A stretch of 25,754 nt of DNA from positions 1 through 25,754 of IMG/VR virus record IMGVR_UViG_3300037882_001479. The stretch is one strand, 5' to 3'. Both the position numbers and the translations under genes were made by a program. Positions 7,702 through 13,974 of the stretch are shown piece after piece. Below the pieces are notes generated by a model. The model worked only from the letters and a program-made list of their open reading frames with translations, was not told the origin of the DNA and did not search any database. The DNA comes from a virus. How positions within the stretch are numbered: the first letter of the stretch is position 1; each line of letters starts with the position of its first letter.

Positions 7702-8357
7702 TGAAGATAGTTACATCCATATCTCCTAGTAGAACAGAACGACAACAGTACTGTATCAATTCATGGAGAAAGTATGGATACGAGATAATAGCTCTACAAC
7801 CTCCCAGTCAGGTAGAAGATACTAAAGCTAAATTTCCTTACATAACAGTACTAGAATCTAATAAGGTAGGTACATACAAACCTAATCATATTGAAATACA
7901 TGAGCATATACAGTTATCAAAGAAACTTAATGATACAGTATTACTAATAAACTCCGACATAGAAATGCTGTACTCTATGAAAGAATTTAGATACTGGGAG
8001 ACACCTATAACTAATACATTCAAAATAGGTATTAGATGGAATAAGACTACTAATGAATGTAAGTTATGTACAGCAGGCATAGATGCCTTTCAGATAACAC
8101 CTGATATATCAAATATAGTACCCAATATAGGATTCGTAATAGGCTGCCCACATTGGGACTACTGGTTACCATATCATCTATCAATCAATAGATACACAAT
8201 AGATGTAACTAAAGATATGAGACTGATCCATGAAGTACACGATAATAGATGGACAGATAGTGACTACAGAACTACTGAGAAACTATTTGAAGATAACTAT
8301 CCAATAACAGCAGCACAGCTAAGTAGAATAATACTCCACATCACTGATAGGAATTGA
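7701..8357 (+). CDS. Glycosyltransferase-like protein, paralogue of previous gene
   Basis: This 218-residue protein aligns along its length with the previous gene: first strand MKIVTSISPS, the DxD-like INSDIE at about residues 86-91, then GIRW, CTAGIDAFQI, GCPHWDYW and the C-terminal HEVHDNRW. The pair share these landmarks in the same order but few residues between them, so the duplication is old. The HExHxxRW block could be a catalytic or metal-binding element specific to this family. It starts in a TAATG overlap with the previous stop. It contains a TGATATATCA (8102, Asp-Ile-Ser), at a different place in the alignment from its paralogue's copy, so the two copies arose independently. Confidence 0.68.
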   Translation: MKIVTSISPSRTERQQYCINSWRKYGYEIIALQPPSQVEDTKAKFPYITVLESNKVGTYKPNHIEIHEHIQLSKKLNDTVLLINSDIEMLYSMKEFRYWETPITNTFKIGIRWNKTTNECKLCTAGIDAFQITPDISNIVPNIGFVIGCPHWDYWLPYHLSINRYTIDVTKDMRLIHEVHDNRWTDSDYRTTEKLFEDNYPITAAQLSRIILHITDRN

Positions 8358-8358
8358 A

Positions 8359-9045
8359 ATGATATCTCTATTCGTTAGGTCGTACCCTAAGGATTTCGAA
8401 TGGCTTACCCATAGTATAAAGTCTATGAGAAAGAATCTCAAAGGTATATCAGATAGAGTACTATGTGTACCACAAGGAACAAATGTACCAAATGATATAT
8501 CAGTATTCTTCAATAGACTAGTACACTCCCCTGAGATACTACCAGGATATCTAGCACAGCAAGTAGATAAAGTAAAAGCATATCTATACTGCCAGCATGA
8601 GAATATACTATTCTCTGACTCAGATTGTATTTACTTTCAGGAATTCGATGCAACGCAGATGCTCGAAGGAAATAAGATAATCCTATGGAAGACTAAATAC
8701 AGCTCACTAGCAACACATAGAGATGTAATTAGATGGAGAGATATAACTAGACTATGCACAGGTATAGTACCTGACTGGGAGTATATGCGATGCTTTCCTA
8801 TAATGCATAAAGCTAAGGTATGTAAATTCCTAGATGGACTACCTATCTATCAAGATTACCTACGTATAGTTAAAGATCATAACCTATCTGAATTCAATGC
8901 ACTAGGAGCAATTGCTGCTACCTATTTCAATGAAGATTACATATTCAAAGACACAGAACTCACACTACCCACAGTAACAGCTAAACAATACTGGTCATGG
9001 GGCGGAATCACACCTGATATATCAAAAGAACTGGAAACAATCTAA
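8359..9045 (+). CDS. Glycosyltransferase-like protein, DUF6492-like
   Basis: This 228-residue protein begins MISLFVRSYPKDFEWLTHSIKSMRK and has a clear DxD motif in ILFSDSDCIYF at about residues 83-93, the arrangement seen in DUF6492-type and related GT-A proteins. The remainder includes a conserved-looking WEYMRCFPIMHKAKVCKFL segment and FNALGAIAATYF. It is third in register with the two preceding paralogues but more distant from them. It starts one base after the previous stop, and TAATG links it to the methyltransferase gene. Two TGATATATCA copies (8493, 9015) are both in the Asp-Ile-Ser frame. The sugar donor and acceptor cannot be read from the sequence. Confidence 0.7.
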   Translation: MISLFVRSYPKDFEWLTHSIKSMRKNLKGISDRVLCVPQGTNVPNDISVFFNRLVHSPEILPGYLAQQVDKVKAYLYCQHENILFSDSDCIYFQEFDATQMLEGNKIILWKTKYSSLATHRDVIRWRDITRLCTGIVPDWEYMRCFPIMHKAKVCKFLDGLPIYQDYLRIVKDHNLSEFNALGAIAATYFNEDYIFKDTELTLPTVTAKQYWSWGGITPDISKELETI

Positions 9046-9677
9046 TGTATCTATGGAATGACATTGCACTAATAGAAGATGATGCCTACTTCACTAAGTG
9101 GGTAAAAGAGACTGGTAGATTAGACCATCACCAAGGATTCCTATCAGCACTCAAACCATATCTACGTGGTACAGTACTAGACATAGGTGCCAACATTGGT
9201 ACCCACACAATCTACTACACTAATCACGCTAGTAGAGTACTAGCATTCGAGCCTAATCCAATAGCATACGAATGTCTAGAACATAACCTACGTAATACAT
9301 CAGCTAAGCTACATAACGTAGCAGTATCAGATCACTTTGGATTCATAGACATAATCCCACAAGGTGATAACTATGGAGCAGTCTATACTGTACCAGGAAC
9401 TAAGATACCCACAATAACCATTGACTCTCTACAATTAGATGAATGCAACTTCATGAAGATTGATGTAGAGGGTGATGAATTAGCTGTACTGATGGGAGCT
9501 AAAGAAACTATCCTCAAGTATAAACCAGTAATGTGCATAGAAGTAAATGAACATACACTATGCCGCAGGGGTATAAATGGTAATTACCTAATCACCATCA
9601 TTCAAAAATTAGGCTACAATACCACTACCCATAAGCCAAGTGATATATCAACAGACCTAATCTGCACACCAATATAA
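9045..9677 (+). CDS. FkbM-type SAM-dependent methyltransferase
   Basis: This 210-residue enzyme should transfer a methyl group from S-adenosylmethionine, most often to a sugar hydroxyl in this family. Motif I is VLDIGANIGTHT at residues 44-55; the acidic end of strand 2 is AFEPNP (67-72); FkbM family hallmarks TIDSL and FMKIDVEGDE lie at 125-145; IEVNEH follows. All are intact and the length is usual for the family. It is the last gene of the transferase cluster, so it probably O-methylates or caps the glycan made by the four upstream enzymes (inference). Its start overlaps the previous stop as TAATG. A TGATATATCA at 9641 is read as Asp-Ile-Ser near the C-terminus. A bidirectional terminator follows. 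Confidence 0.88.
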   Translation: MYLWNDIALIEDDAYFTKWVKETGRLDHHQGFLSALKPYLRGTVLDIGANIGTHTIYYTNHASRVLAFEPNPIAYECLEHNLRNTSAKLHNVAVSDHFGFIDIIPQGDNYGAVYTVPGTKIPTITIDSLQLDECNFMKIDVEGDELAVLMGAKETILKYKPVMCIEVNEHTLCRRGINGNYLITIIQKLGYNTTTHKPSDISTDLICTPI

Positions 9678-9736
9678 TTTCTTTCAGGGATAGGGGGAGT
9701 AATATCCCCCGCACCCCATAAAATTCTGAAAGATAT
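9677..9736. terminator. Nested inverted repeat between convergent operons
   Basis: An outer stem pairs ATTTCTTTCAG (9677-9687) with CTGAAAGATAT (9726-9736), 10 of 11 matched. Inside it is a hairpin GGGGGA (9693-9698)/TCCCCC (9705-9710) with a 6-base loop. It lies precisely between the converging plus and minus operons, so a bidirectional terminator is the natural reading. The outer arms are themselves two opposed copies of the CTTTCAG motif found elsewhere upstream of genes. Confidence 0.7.
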
Positions 9737-9737
9737 C

Positions 9738-10079
9738 CTACACTTCTCTTAGTTCATTAGCAAACTTACGTAGCCTCTGTGCTAGTTCTAAGTTAGCCTG
9801 ATACTTCTCAAATGAGCATCCCCTAACATTACTTAGAAGATCCTGACAGATAGTATCTAACTTACTAATTACATCCTTGTAAATAGTGTCTAATACCTGA
9901 GACTTCAATTGATTAATCAATTTATCATACGTCTTAACATATCTATTATCTTGATAGTACTGTAGTTCCTTACTAAGGTACCCTACAAATACAATCCTCA
10001 GCTCAGCCTTATACTCATCACAATCAGGCAACTGTACATCAGACTTAGTAATCTCAATCATCTTTGATATATCACTCAT
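9738..10079 (-). CDS. Hypothetical helical protein, starts MSDIS
   Basis: This 113-residue protein is of no recognised family. I start it at the ATG at 10079 because a strong GGGGAGG Shine-Dalgarno sits 7-13 bases upstream and because the neighbour begins with the same MSDIS; a longer open frame reaches back to 10163. After the start the protein is mainly long amphipathic helices rich in Lys, Leu, Asp and Gln, probably coiled-coil or a small bundle (residues 25-113). It is the last gene of the minus-strand operon. The ATG and the upstream gene's TGA are interlocked in ATGAGTGATATATCA, giving an 8-base overlap. The position in a helicase operon suggests an early or accessory role. Confidence 0.7.
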   Translation of the reverse strand: MSDISKMIEITKSDVQLPDCDEYKAELRIVFVGYLSKELQYYQDNRYVKTYDKLINQLKSQVLDTIYKDVISKLDTICQDLLSNVRGCSFEKYQANLELAQRLRKFANELREV

Positions 10080-10329
10080 AGATACTATCCTCCCCATTTC
10101 CTTTGATACACTTATCAATATGATCGTACATTTCTTGTCTACTAAATACACACCAATCAGCAATACCTAGTAACTTATATCTACTACCAGACTTAGTAGT
10201 AACCACATCACCATCCCTAGAGTGTACCCAAGAGGTACGAATTAGTTTACCACTGGCCAATATACCTCTAACAGAATGTCCCCAAATAATCCAATCATCT
10301 AAAGTTTTCGGTTCTGATATATCACTCAT
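10072..10329 (-). CDS. Hypothetical protein, starts MSDIS
   Basis: This 85-residue protein has no recognised family. The chosen ATG (10329) gives MSDISEPKTLDDW; the open frame extends a further 16 codons upstream into the helicase gene but without a better start. The middle (ILASGKLIRTSWVHSRDGDVVTTKSGSRYKLLG) looks like a small beta-barrel, and the C-terminus carries FSRQEMYDHIDKCIKGN. Its N-terminus is encoded by ATGAGTGATATATCA, in which TGA is the stop of the upstream helicase gene. The same arrangement is repeated at its own 3' end with the next gene, so the two junctions look like copies of one design. Confidence 0.7.
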   Translation of the reverse strand: MSDISEPKTLDDWIIWGHSVRGILASGKLIRTSWVHSRDGDVVTTKSGSRYKLLGIADWCVFSRQEMYDHIDKCIKGNGEDSIYE

Positions 10330-11866
10330 TATCAAATATCCTCTCTTTCTTTTCCTCAGGTATTCTATACAATTCACTCATACTACGTGTATAAGCAACA
10401 TACGCTAGATTCTTCTCCTGCTCATCTTGAAATACTTGCTTCTTTCTACCTTTCCTAGTAAAGTTCTGCATCAATTTATTACTCATATATACATGGACAA
10501 TAGGATGCTCTAATCCCTTTGCCTTATGTATGCTACTCAATCTAGTATCTTTCTTATCTCCACTATCCTTAAATAGCCTATCCACAATACCATTGAATTC
10601 CTCAATAGTATCAGCATCGCCAGCTAATATATCAATACAGGCTAACTTGTCATTCAATGCCTCTATCTGATTCTCATCTGGAAAATCCCTCTGTAATATC
10701 TCCATCTTCCTACGCTCAATACGATCATGCACCACACTTAGAGCAGTACTCAATTCATTCTCACCAGTCCTCTTAATCTCACTCTTTAGACCAGCACCAA
10801 TATCCCTACCCTGGATATAGCATCTTTTACCCTGGCTAAGTAGCTTGAATGCTAGAGAACTAAGTGGTGCATTAACTCTACACACTACCATACTTGGCAT
10901 ATCACCTACTGATTTATGGAACTTATCCATACTCATATTCTCTACAATACCATCAGGTGCGTCCTCTCTAGCCTTTAGCTCAGGCACCAATTGGTTAGCT
11001 AATTCCACTACCTTCCTAGGATTCCTTCTAGTTACGGTTAATGGTAATTGTATAGCATTACTATCTACAGCTTTCATTCGATTCCACATGGTATCCATAG
11101 ACTCTGAATCCGCACCAGCAAATGCGTATATGGACTGGAATCTATCACCAATGCCAGTAATATTCTTAGCCATTCTAAATGCTAATTCTTGCTTAGCACG
11201 GTTTAGATCTTGTAGTTCATCCACAAGTACATGATCGTACACAGGAAGTGATATATCATGATACAGTGGCAAGAATATCTGATCGTCCCAATCAATAAAA
11301 GCATTAGGCTCTACACCCTTTGAAAAGGTTTTCACCGCATACTCTAGAATAACTGGATCATTATCAATATCGAACCTATCACATATCCACAACATAGCCT
11401 CATGACCATTAGCATACACATCACCATGCAACCAATTTTTTCTTTCAGAAGTATGGGGATCAAAGAGGTACGATTTGCACAATCCCACAATACCATCTAC
11501 AGCAGTCTCAATCCTAATCCTTTCCTTCCATGGAAACCTCTGACCAATTAATTCCCTACATATCTTCCTGTTCTTCAAGTTATCTGGCAATCCTAATTTC
11601 ATATTAAGATGCCTAGCCCATGCCTGATGCCCGAACCCATTACTCGTATTGCACACACATGACTTTGGAGCATCCTCCTTCAATTTATCAGCAATACTTC
11701 TATTAAAAGCCATAGCAGCCTGAGAACCAGTATAGGTCCGCATCAACTTGATAATAGCCTTCTGTTCATCTGATACACGCACATCCTTAGGCACTCTACT
11801 ACCTAAACCCCAAGTACCCGTACTAGTCTTACCCGTACCAGCCAAAGCATTAACCATTAACATCAT
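10322..11866 (-). CDS. UvrD/Rep-type SF1A DNA helicase
   Basis: This 514-residue ATP-dependent 3'-5' DNA helicase should unwind duplex DNA in replication or recombination. The Walker A box is NALAGTGKTS at residues 6-15, unusually close to the N-terminus. VDELQD (215-220) is the Walker B/DExQ motif II, GDRFQSIYAFAGA (240-252) motif III, and LTVTRRNP (276-283) motif IV. HKAKGLE (447-453) is motif V and AYVAYTRS (488-495) motif VI. All core motifs are present. The usual N-terminal Q-motif stretch is missing, so the protein is shorter than UvrD (about 700 residues). ATG 11866 is preceded by GAGGAG and overlaps the upstream gene by 17 bases. It holds one TGATATATCA (11249, Asp-Ile-Ser), and its TGA is part of another (10315). 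Confidence 0.88.
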   Translation of the reverse strand: MMLMVNALAGTGKTSTGTWGLGSRVPKDVRVSDEQKAIIKLMRTYTGSQAAMAFNRSIADKLKEDAPKSCVCNTSNGFGHQAWARHLNMKLGLPDNLKNRKICRELIGQRFPWKERIRIETAVDGIVGLCKSYLFDPHTSERKNWLHGDVYANGHEAMLWICDRFDIDNDPVILEYAVKTFSKGVEPNAFIDWDDQIFLPLYHDISLPVYDHVLVDELQDLNRAKQELAFRMAKNITGIGDRFQSIYAFAGADSESMDTMWNRMKAVDSNAIQLPLTVTRRNPRKVVELANQLVPELKAREDAPDGIVENMSMDKFHKSVGDMPSMVVCRVNAPLSSLAFKLLSQGKRCYIQGRDIGAGLKSEIKRTGENELSTALSVVHDRIERRKMEILQRDFPDENQIEALNDKLACIDILAGDADTIEEFNGIVDRLFKDSGDKKDTRLSSIHKAKGLEHPIVHVYMSNKLMQNFTRKGRKKQVFQDEQEKNLAYVAYTRSMSELYRIPEEKKERIFDNE

Positions 11867-12071
11867 CTTGCTCCTCGTTATAAATATCTTGTATTTCCAT
11901 CTTATCTAAAACAGCAGTATACTTCTTCAATGCTACCTCAGCAGTCTCTTTATCCTTATAGGGACCATACATAGTAGCTCCATCATCCTCACCATAGAAG
12001 TACCATCCCTCACGCATAGGATAATTCCATCCATCCTCTGTTCCTTCCTTTACAAACGTAACAGCAGACAT
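11850..12071 (-). CDS. Small acidic hypothetical protein
   Basis: This 73-residue acidic protein contains GWYFYGEDDGATMYGPYKDKETAEVALKKY, a pattern of small domains in which a strand pair is followed by 'yGPy...eAe.al..y'. This is seen in many uncharacterised phage and bacterial proteins and has no assigned activity. The ATG overlaps the end of TGATATATCA on the minus strand (12080-12069 reads TGATATATCATG). It overlaps the helicase gene by 17 bases. It is likely translated with the helicase; a helper role is possible but unproven. Confidence 0.68.
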   Translation of the reverse strand: MSAVTFVKEGTEDGWNYPMREGWYFYGEDDGATMYGPYKDKETAEVALKKYTAVLDKMEIQDIYNEEQDDVNG

Positions 12072-12088
12072 GATATATCACTTTCTAA

Positions 12089-12391
12089 TTAAAGTTCCAT
12101 TTCCGCAGTACTAATACAATCACCACACATCCATCCACTATGACCATATATTTCATTATCATAGTAATCTAAATCATCTATCCTACCACAAGCCTCACAC
12201 ATATTATCTACAGGACATACATGACAATCAGTACTTCTATGTATATCACAACAGTACCCACCATCAAATGATATAACAAGAGAACTCTTGAACTGTCCTG
12301 GCTTTACATTAGCAACAACCAACCCATCCTCAGTACCTTTTCTTCCAGGAATAACCACACGCATTCCTCGTTCTAATCTACAAGCTAACAT
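12089..12391 (-). CDS. Small SH3-like plus zinc-finger hypothetical protein
   Basis: This 100-residue protein has an N-terminal beta-rich portion (LERGMRVVIPGRKGTEDGLVVANVKPGQFKSSLVISFDGG), which looks like an SH3-type small barrel. A Cys-rich C-terminal part follows, with CHVCPVDNMCEACGRIDD and a later WMCGDC: CxxC pairs spaced about 20 residues apart, suggesting one or two zinc sites. The exact family is not recognised. Start ATG 12391-12389 follows TGATATATCA immediately, the same arrangement as the next gene downstream. Such small zinc proteins in phage operons often bind nucleic acid, which is inference here. Confidence 0.68.
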   Translation of the reverse strand: MLACRLERGMRVVIPGRKGTEDGLVVANVKPGQFKSSLVISFDGGYCCDIHRSTDCHVCPVDNMCEACGRIDDLDYYDNEIYGHSGWMCGDCISTAEMEL

Positions 12392-12483
12392 GATATATCA
12401 CCTAAGTAAATTACACTAAATCGAGATGGGGTATATGTGGATCACACGACCGTACATGGGTATACCCACTCTGCCATTATCAC

Positions 12484-12511
12484 CTATCAAGAATCTTTGG
12501 GATTCTGATAG
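12484..12511 (-). other. 11-bp hairpin downstream of minus-strand gene
   Basis: Bases 12484-12495 pair with 12501-12511 (11 bp, one bulged A at 12489, loop TTTGG), about 33 bases beyond the stop of the 12544-12741 gene. There is no T-run after it on either strand, so a canonical terminator is not supported; an mRNA-end stabiliser or processing hairpin is possible. Confidence 0.45.
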
Positions 12512-12543
12512 TAGTACCTATCAAAAAGAAAGATTCTGATATA

Positions 12544-12741
12544 TCAGTAATCTCTATCAGTAAGAAAATAGGTAGTCTGATTAACGTAGTTTTTAACAGC
12601 ACTAGGCTTATGAGCGTGCATACGTGTATCACATTTCTTACATACATTACCAATACCAGATTTACATTTCTCATTTTTCTTGAATAATTCTATATCCTTT
12701 ACCTCTTTACAATGAATACATTTCTTTCGTCGTTCTTCCAC
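12544..12741 (-). CDS. Small zinc-ribbon protein (HNH-associated type)
   Basis: This 65-residue basic protein has KKCIHCKEVKDIELFKKN, followed by CKSGIGNVCKKCDTR. This is the CxxC...CxxC zinc ribbon commonly found at the N-terminus of phage HNH endonucleases or as a stand-alone protein ('KxCxxCgevKpl.eF.kn....g..s.CK.C'). No HNH catalytic portion follows, so it is a stand-alone ribbon, or a remnant of such an enzyme. The start is GTG at 12741-12739, chosen because an excellent AGGAGG lies 5 bases upstream. Its TGA stop (12546-12544) is part of TGATATATCA at 12537. It is the most upstream gene of the minus-strand group, facing the repeat cluster. Confidence 0.72.
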   Translation of the reverse strand: MEERRKKCIHCKEVKDIELFKKNEKCKSGIGNVCKKCDTRMHAHKPSAVKNYVNQTTYFLTDRDY

Positions 12742-13217
12742 AATAACCTCCTATTAAATTAAGTTACCACCTAAATGTGTAATTTACTGTACACAGTAGA
12801 CCACACACCCCTCTCAAAGCGATATATCAAATACTGGGTATACCCACTTATCGCCCACACCCCTACAATATACCATACCTATAACGATAGCTCTACCCCT
12901 ACGAATACAATCTAGACAAATAATTCCACCAGTAGGGTATACCCATAGACGCTAGCCTATATAGCCCGTCTCGTTTTAGTGTAATTTACCTCACAACCGA
13001 TTTATCAAAATCTACCCCCTACGTTTCAACCACGCCGCACGCAAAAGGCTATTCTATATACTAGAGCTAAAAACTTCCGACTATCGCCTAAATTAATCCT
13101 ATGCACTATTGACGTAGAGCTAGCCCTATGCTCTACTGGATATTCGCTAGCAGTACTAGGGTACACAGTTGGGTCTACCCACCTATCACAAGTGAGCAAA
13201 AGGGTATACCCACTAAT
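12742..13217. other. Gene-free divergent control region
   Basis: No credible gene is seen on either strand. The region holds three GGGTATACCC palindromes and one variant (a fourth exact copy lies at 12458), two GTGTAATTTAC repeats (12777, 12979), a TACTGT-AC-ACAGTA near-palindrome just after the first of these, a CGATATATCA variant at 12820, and the hairpin at 13114-13136. Its composition is C-rich on the plus strand compared with the neighbouring genes. It probably carries the divergent early promoters and perhaps an origin; no promoter could be assigned with confidence. Confidence 0.55.
13114..13136. other. Perfect 7-bp stem-loop
   Basis: GTAGAGC (13114-13120) and GCTCTAC (13130-13136) enclose a 9-base loop TAGCCCTAT. 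No T-tract follows. It is the strongest hairpin in the left half of the control region; its role is unknown. Confidence 0.45.
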
Positions 13218-13382
13218 TGATATATCAGATTCCTGTAGGTAGAGAGGTACATCATACGATCATTGATGTACGTAAACGTCTCTCAGTATGGTAATGGGGT
13301 AGGACATAGCTGGTAGTCGCGTTACCGTGTCCTCTGTACATTCAAGGATCGCAACCTTGTGCTACAGGAATCTGATATATCA
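13218..13382 (+). ncRNA. Structured RNA domain 1, closed by 21-bp perfect stem
   Basis: Bases 13218-13238 and 13362-13382 are perfectly complementary over 21 bp; each arm starts or ends with TGATATATCA. Inside, GAGAG (13242-13246) pairs with CTCTC (13280-13284), and GTACATCA (13247-13254) pairs with TGATGTAC (13264-13271). GGTAA (13290-13294)/TTACC (13322-13326) interlocks with AGGACA (13301-13306)/TGTCCT (13328-13333), an H-type pseudoknot. CAAGG/CCTTG (13343-13347/13355-13359) makes a last hairpin. A possible G-U pair (13307 with 13327) fits only plus-strand RNA. No known RNA family is recognised. It lies upstream of the plus-strand replication operon and could be a leader or a free ncRNA. 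Confidence 0.65.
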
Positions 13383-13454
13383 ATCTGCACTCCGTTGTCC
13401 GAGGGTGGTATGAGCAATATCGGACCTATGAGAATACCAATAGCAGATTGGTAT
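13381..13454 (+). ncRNA. Structured RNA domain 2 with pseudoknot and alternative hairpin
   Basis: CAATCTGC (13381-13388) closes with GCAGATTG (13443-13450). Inside, GTCCGA (13397-13402)/TCGGAC (13420-13425) interlocks with TGGTAT (13406-13411)/ATACCA (13434-13439), again a pseudoknot order. ATACCAAT (13434-13441) can instead pair perfectly with ATTGGTAT (13447-13454), which would break both the closing stem and the second pseudoknot helix. Two mutually exclusive folds suggest a switch. No known riboswitch family is recognised. Confidence 0.55.
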
Positions 13455-13462
13455 AACACACA

Positions 13463-13588
13463 ATTAGATAGGTTTGGGGATGACTTCCCTCCAACGGAAA
13501 CCCTCTGTCATTCGACCTAAAGGATACCACCGAATACTACTGAGGATCATCTGTACTAAGCAGTGTCGATATATTCTGCCTATCTAAT
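13463..13588 (+). ncRNA. Structured RNA domain 3, closed by 10-bp perfect stem
   Basis: ATTAGATAGG (13463-13472) pairs with CCTATCTAAT (13579-13588). Inside, GGATGAC (13478-13484) pairs with GTCATTC (13507-13513), including one G-U pair that fits plus-strand RNA. TTCC/GGAA (13485-13488/13496-13499) caps that arm. GAATA/TATTC (13532-13536/13572-13576) closes a second arm with an inner ACTG/CAGT. The domain ends just before a CTTTCAG-like motif, a ribosome binding site and the ATG at 13616, so it could be the 3' part of a leader. Confidence 0.5.
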
Positions 13589-13589
13589 C

Positions 13590-13604
13590 TTTCTCTCAGA
13601 AATA
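13590..13604 (+). promoter_or_regulatory. CTTTCAG-like motif before 13616 gene
   Basis: TTTCTCTCAGAAATA at 13590-13604, followed by AAGGA, is a variant of the CTTTCAG motif (CTCTCAG). It lies between RNA domain 3 and the first gene of the right-hand operon. Confidence 0.45.
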
Positions 13605-13615
13605 AGGAATGTACG

Positions 13616-13798
13616 ATGGATGAGATACTTAAAGAACTCAGTGAATTATCCAATGATATAACAAATCTAAAATGTGTACCATTAGATACACACATGGAGA
13701 CACACATGGAGAGAGTAGCAGAAATGCTTGATAATCTGGTAGACACAGTAGCAAGCATAGCACGATACATACAGAATGAAGAAATAAGGAATATGTAG
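13616..13798 (+). CDS. Short helical protein with THME tandem repeat
   Basis: This 60-residue protein is probably all helical, with heptad-like Leu/Ile spacing (EILKELSELSNDI and RVAEMLDNLVDTVASIARYIQ), so coiled-coil or dimeric. No family is recognised. The ATG at 13616 is preceded by AAGGA about 8 bases upstream. An exact tandem duplication of 12 bases at 13688-13711 (ACACACATGGAG twice) encodes THMETHME. It is the first gene of the rightward operon after the structured RNA region. Its TAG stop overlaps the next gene's GTG start. Confidence 0.68.
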   Translation: MDEILKELSELSNDITNLKCVPLDTHMETHMERVAEMLDNLVDTVASIARYIQNEEIRNM

Positions 13799-13974
13799 TG
13801 TCTGACCAAGATAAACCAGATGCCTATAGACATATGTTACGTGTCGAGCCACATGATGATCCTTACTACGAATATACAGAAACAAACGAGAATCCATTCG
13901 GTAAACCAGGTGAAGATTATAGTGAGGATGCAGAGTATAAATGTGAACCACTATACTTAAAGAAACCAAAATGA
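13798..13974 (+). CDS. Short acidic hypothetical protein, GTG start
   Basis: GTG at 13798 overlaps the previous stop (TAGTG) and is preceded by AAGGA. The frame gives 58 residues starting MSDQDKPDAYRHML and ending in a Lys/Pro tail (LYLKKPK); its TGA overlaps the next ATG as ATGA. It is rich in Asp, Glu, Tyr and Pro (DDPYYEYTETNENPFGKPGED), so probably largely disordered. It is under 60 residues and easily missed, but the exact fit between neighbours argues it is real. No function can be suggested. Confidence 0.65.
   Translation: MSDQDKPDAYRHMLRVEPHDDPYYEYTETNENPFGKPGEDYSEDAEYKCEPLYLKKPK

Larger units (their letters stand above)
12406..13211. promoter_or_regulatory. Cluster of GGGTATACCC and GTGTAATTTAC repeats
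   Basis: The palindrome GGGTATACCC occurs exactly at 12458, 12836, 12935 and 13202, plus GGGTCTACCC at 13171; most are followed by AC. The 11-mer GTGTAATTTAC occurs at 12777 and 12979 and in reverse at 12406. I saw neither elsewhere in the window. They occupy the mainly gene-free region between divergent operons (the small gene at 12544-12741 lies among them), so operators for divergent promoters or iterons of a replication origin are the likely readings. GCGATA and TATCGC flank the 12836 copy. Confidence 0.65.

Noticed and set aside
10845-11234. Plus-strand open frame of 129 codons inside the helicase gene.
   Set aside because: It is antisense to a helicase with all motifs intact; composition and lack of a ribosome site mark it as a shadow.
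12484-12511. Rho-independent terminator after the minus-strand zinc-ribbon gene.
   Set aside because: A good stem, but no T-run on either side; kept only as a hairpin.
13218-13588. Possible tmRNA because of multiple pseudoknots.
   Set aside because: No alanine-tRNA-like ends, no TTCGA-type T arm at the 3' end and no tag reading frame with stop were found.
13218-13588. Possible group I intron.
   Set aside because: It lies outside any interrupted gene, and I could not identify the conserved P7/P3 core.
13688-13711. 12-bp tandem repeat (THMETHME) as a regulatory element.
   Set aside because: It is in frame within a small gene and only two units long; a simple duplication is enough.
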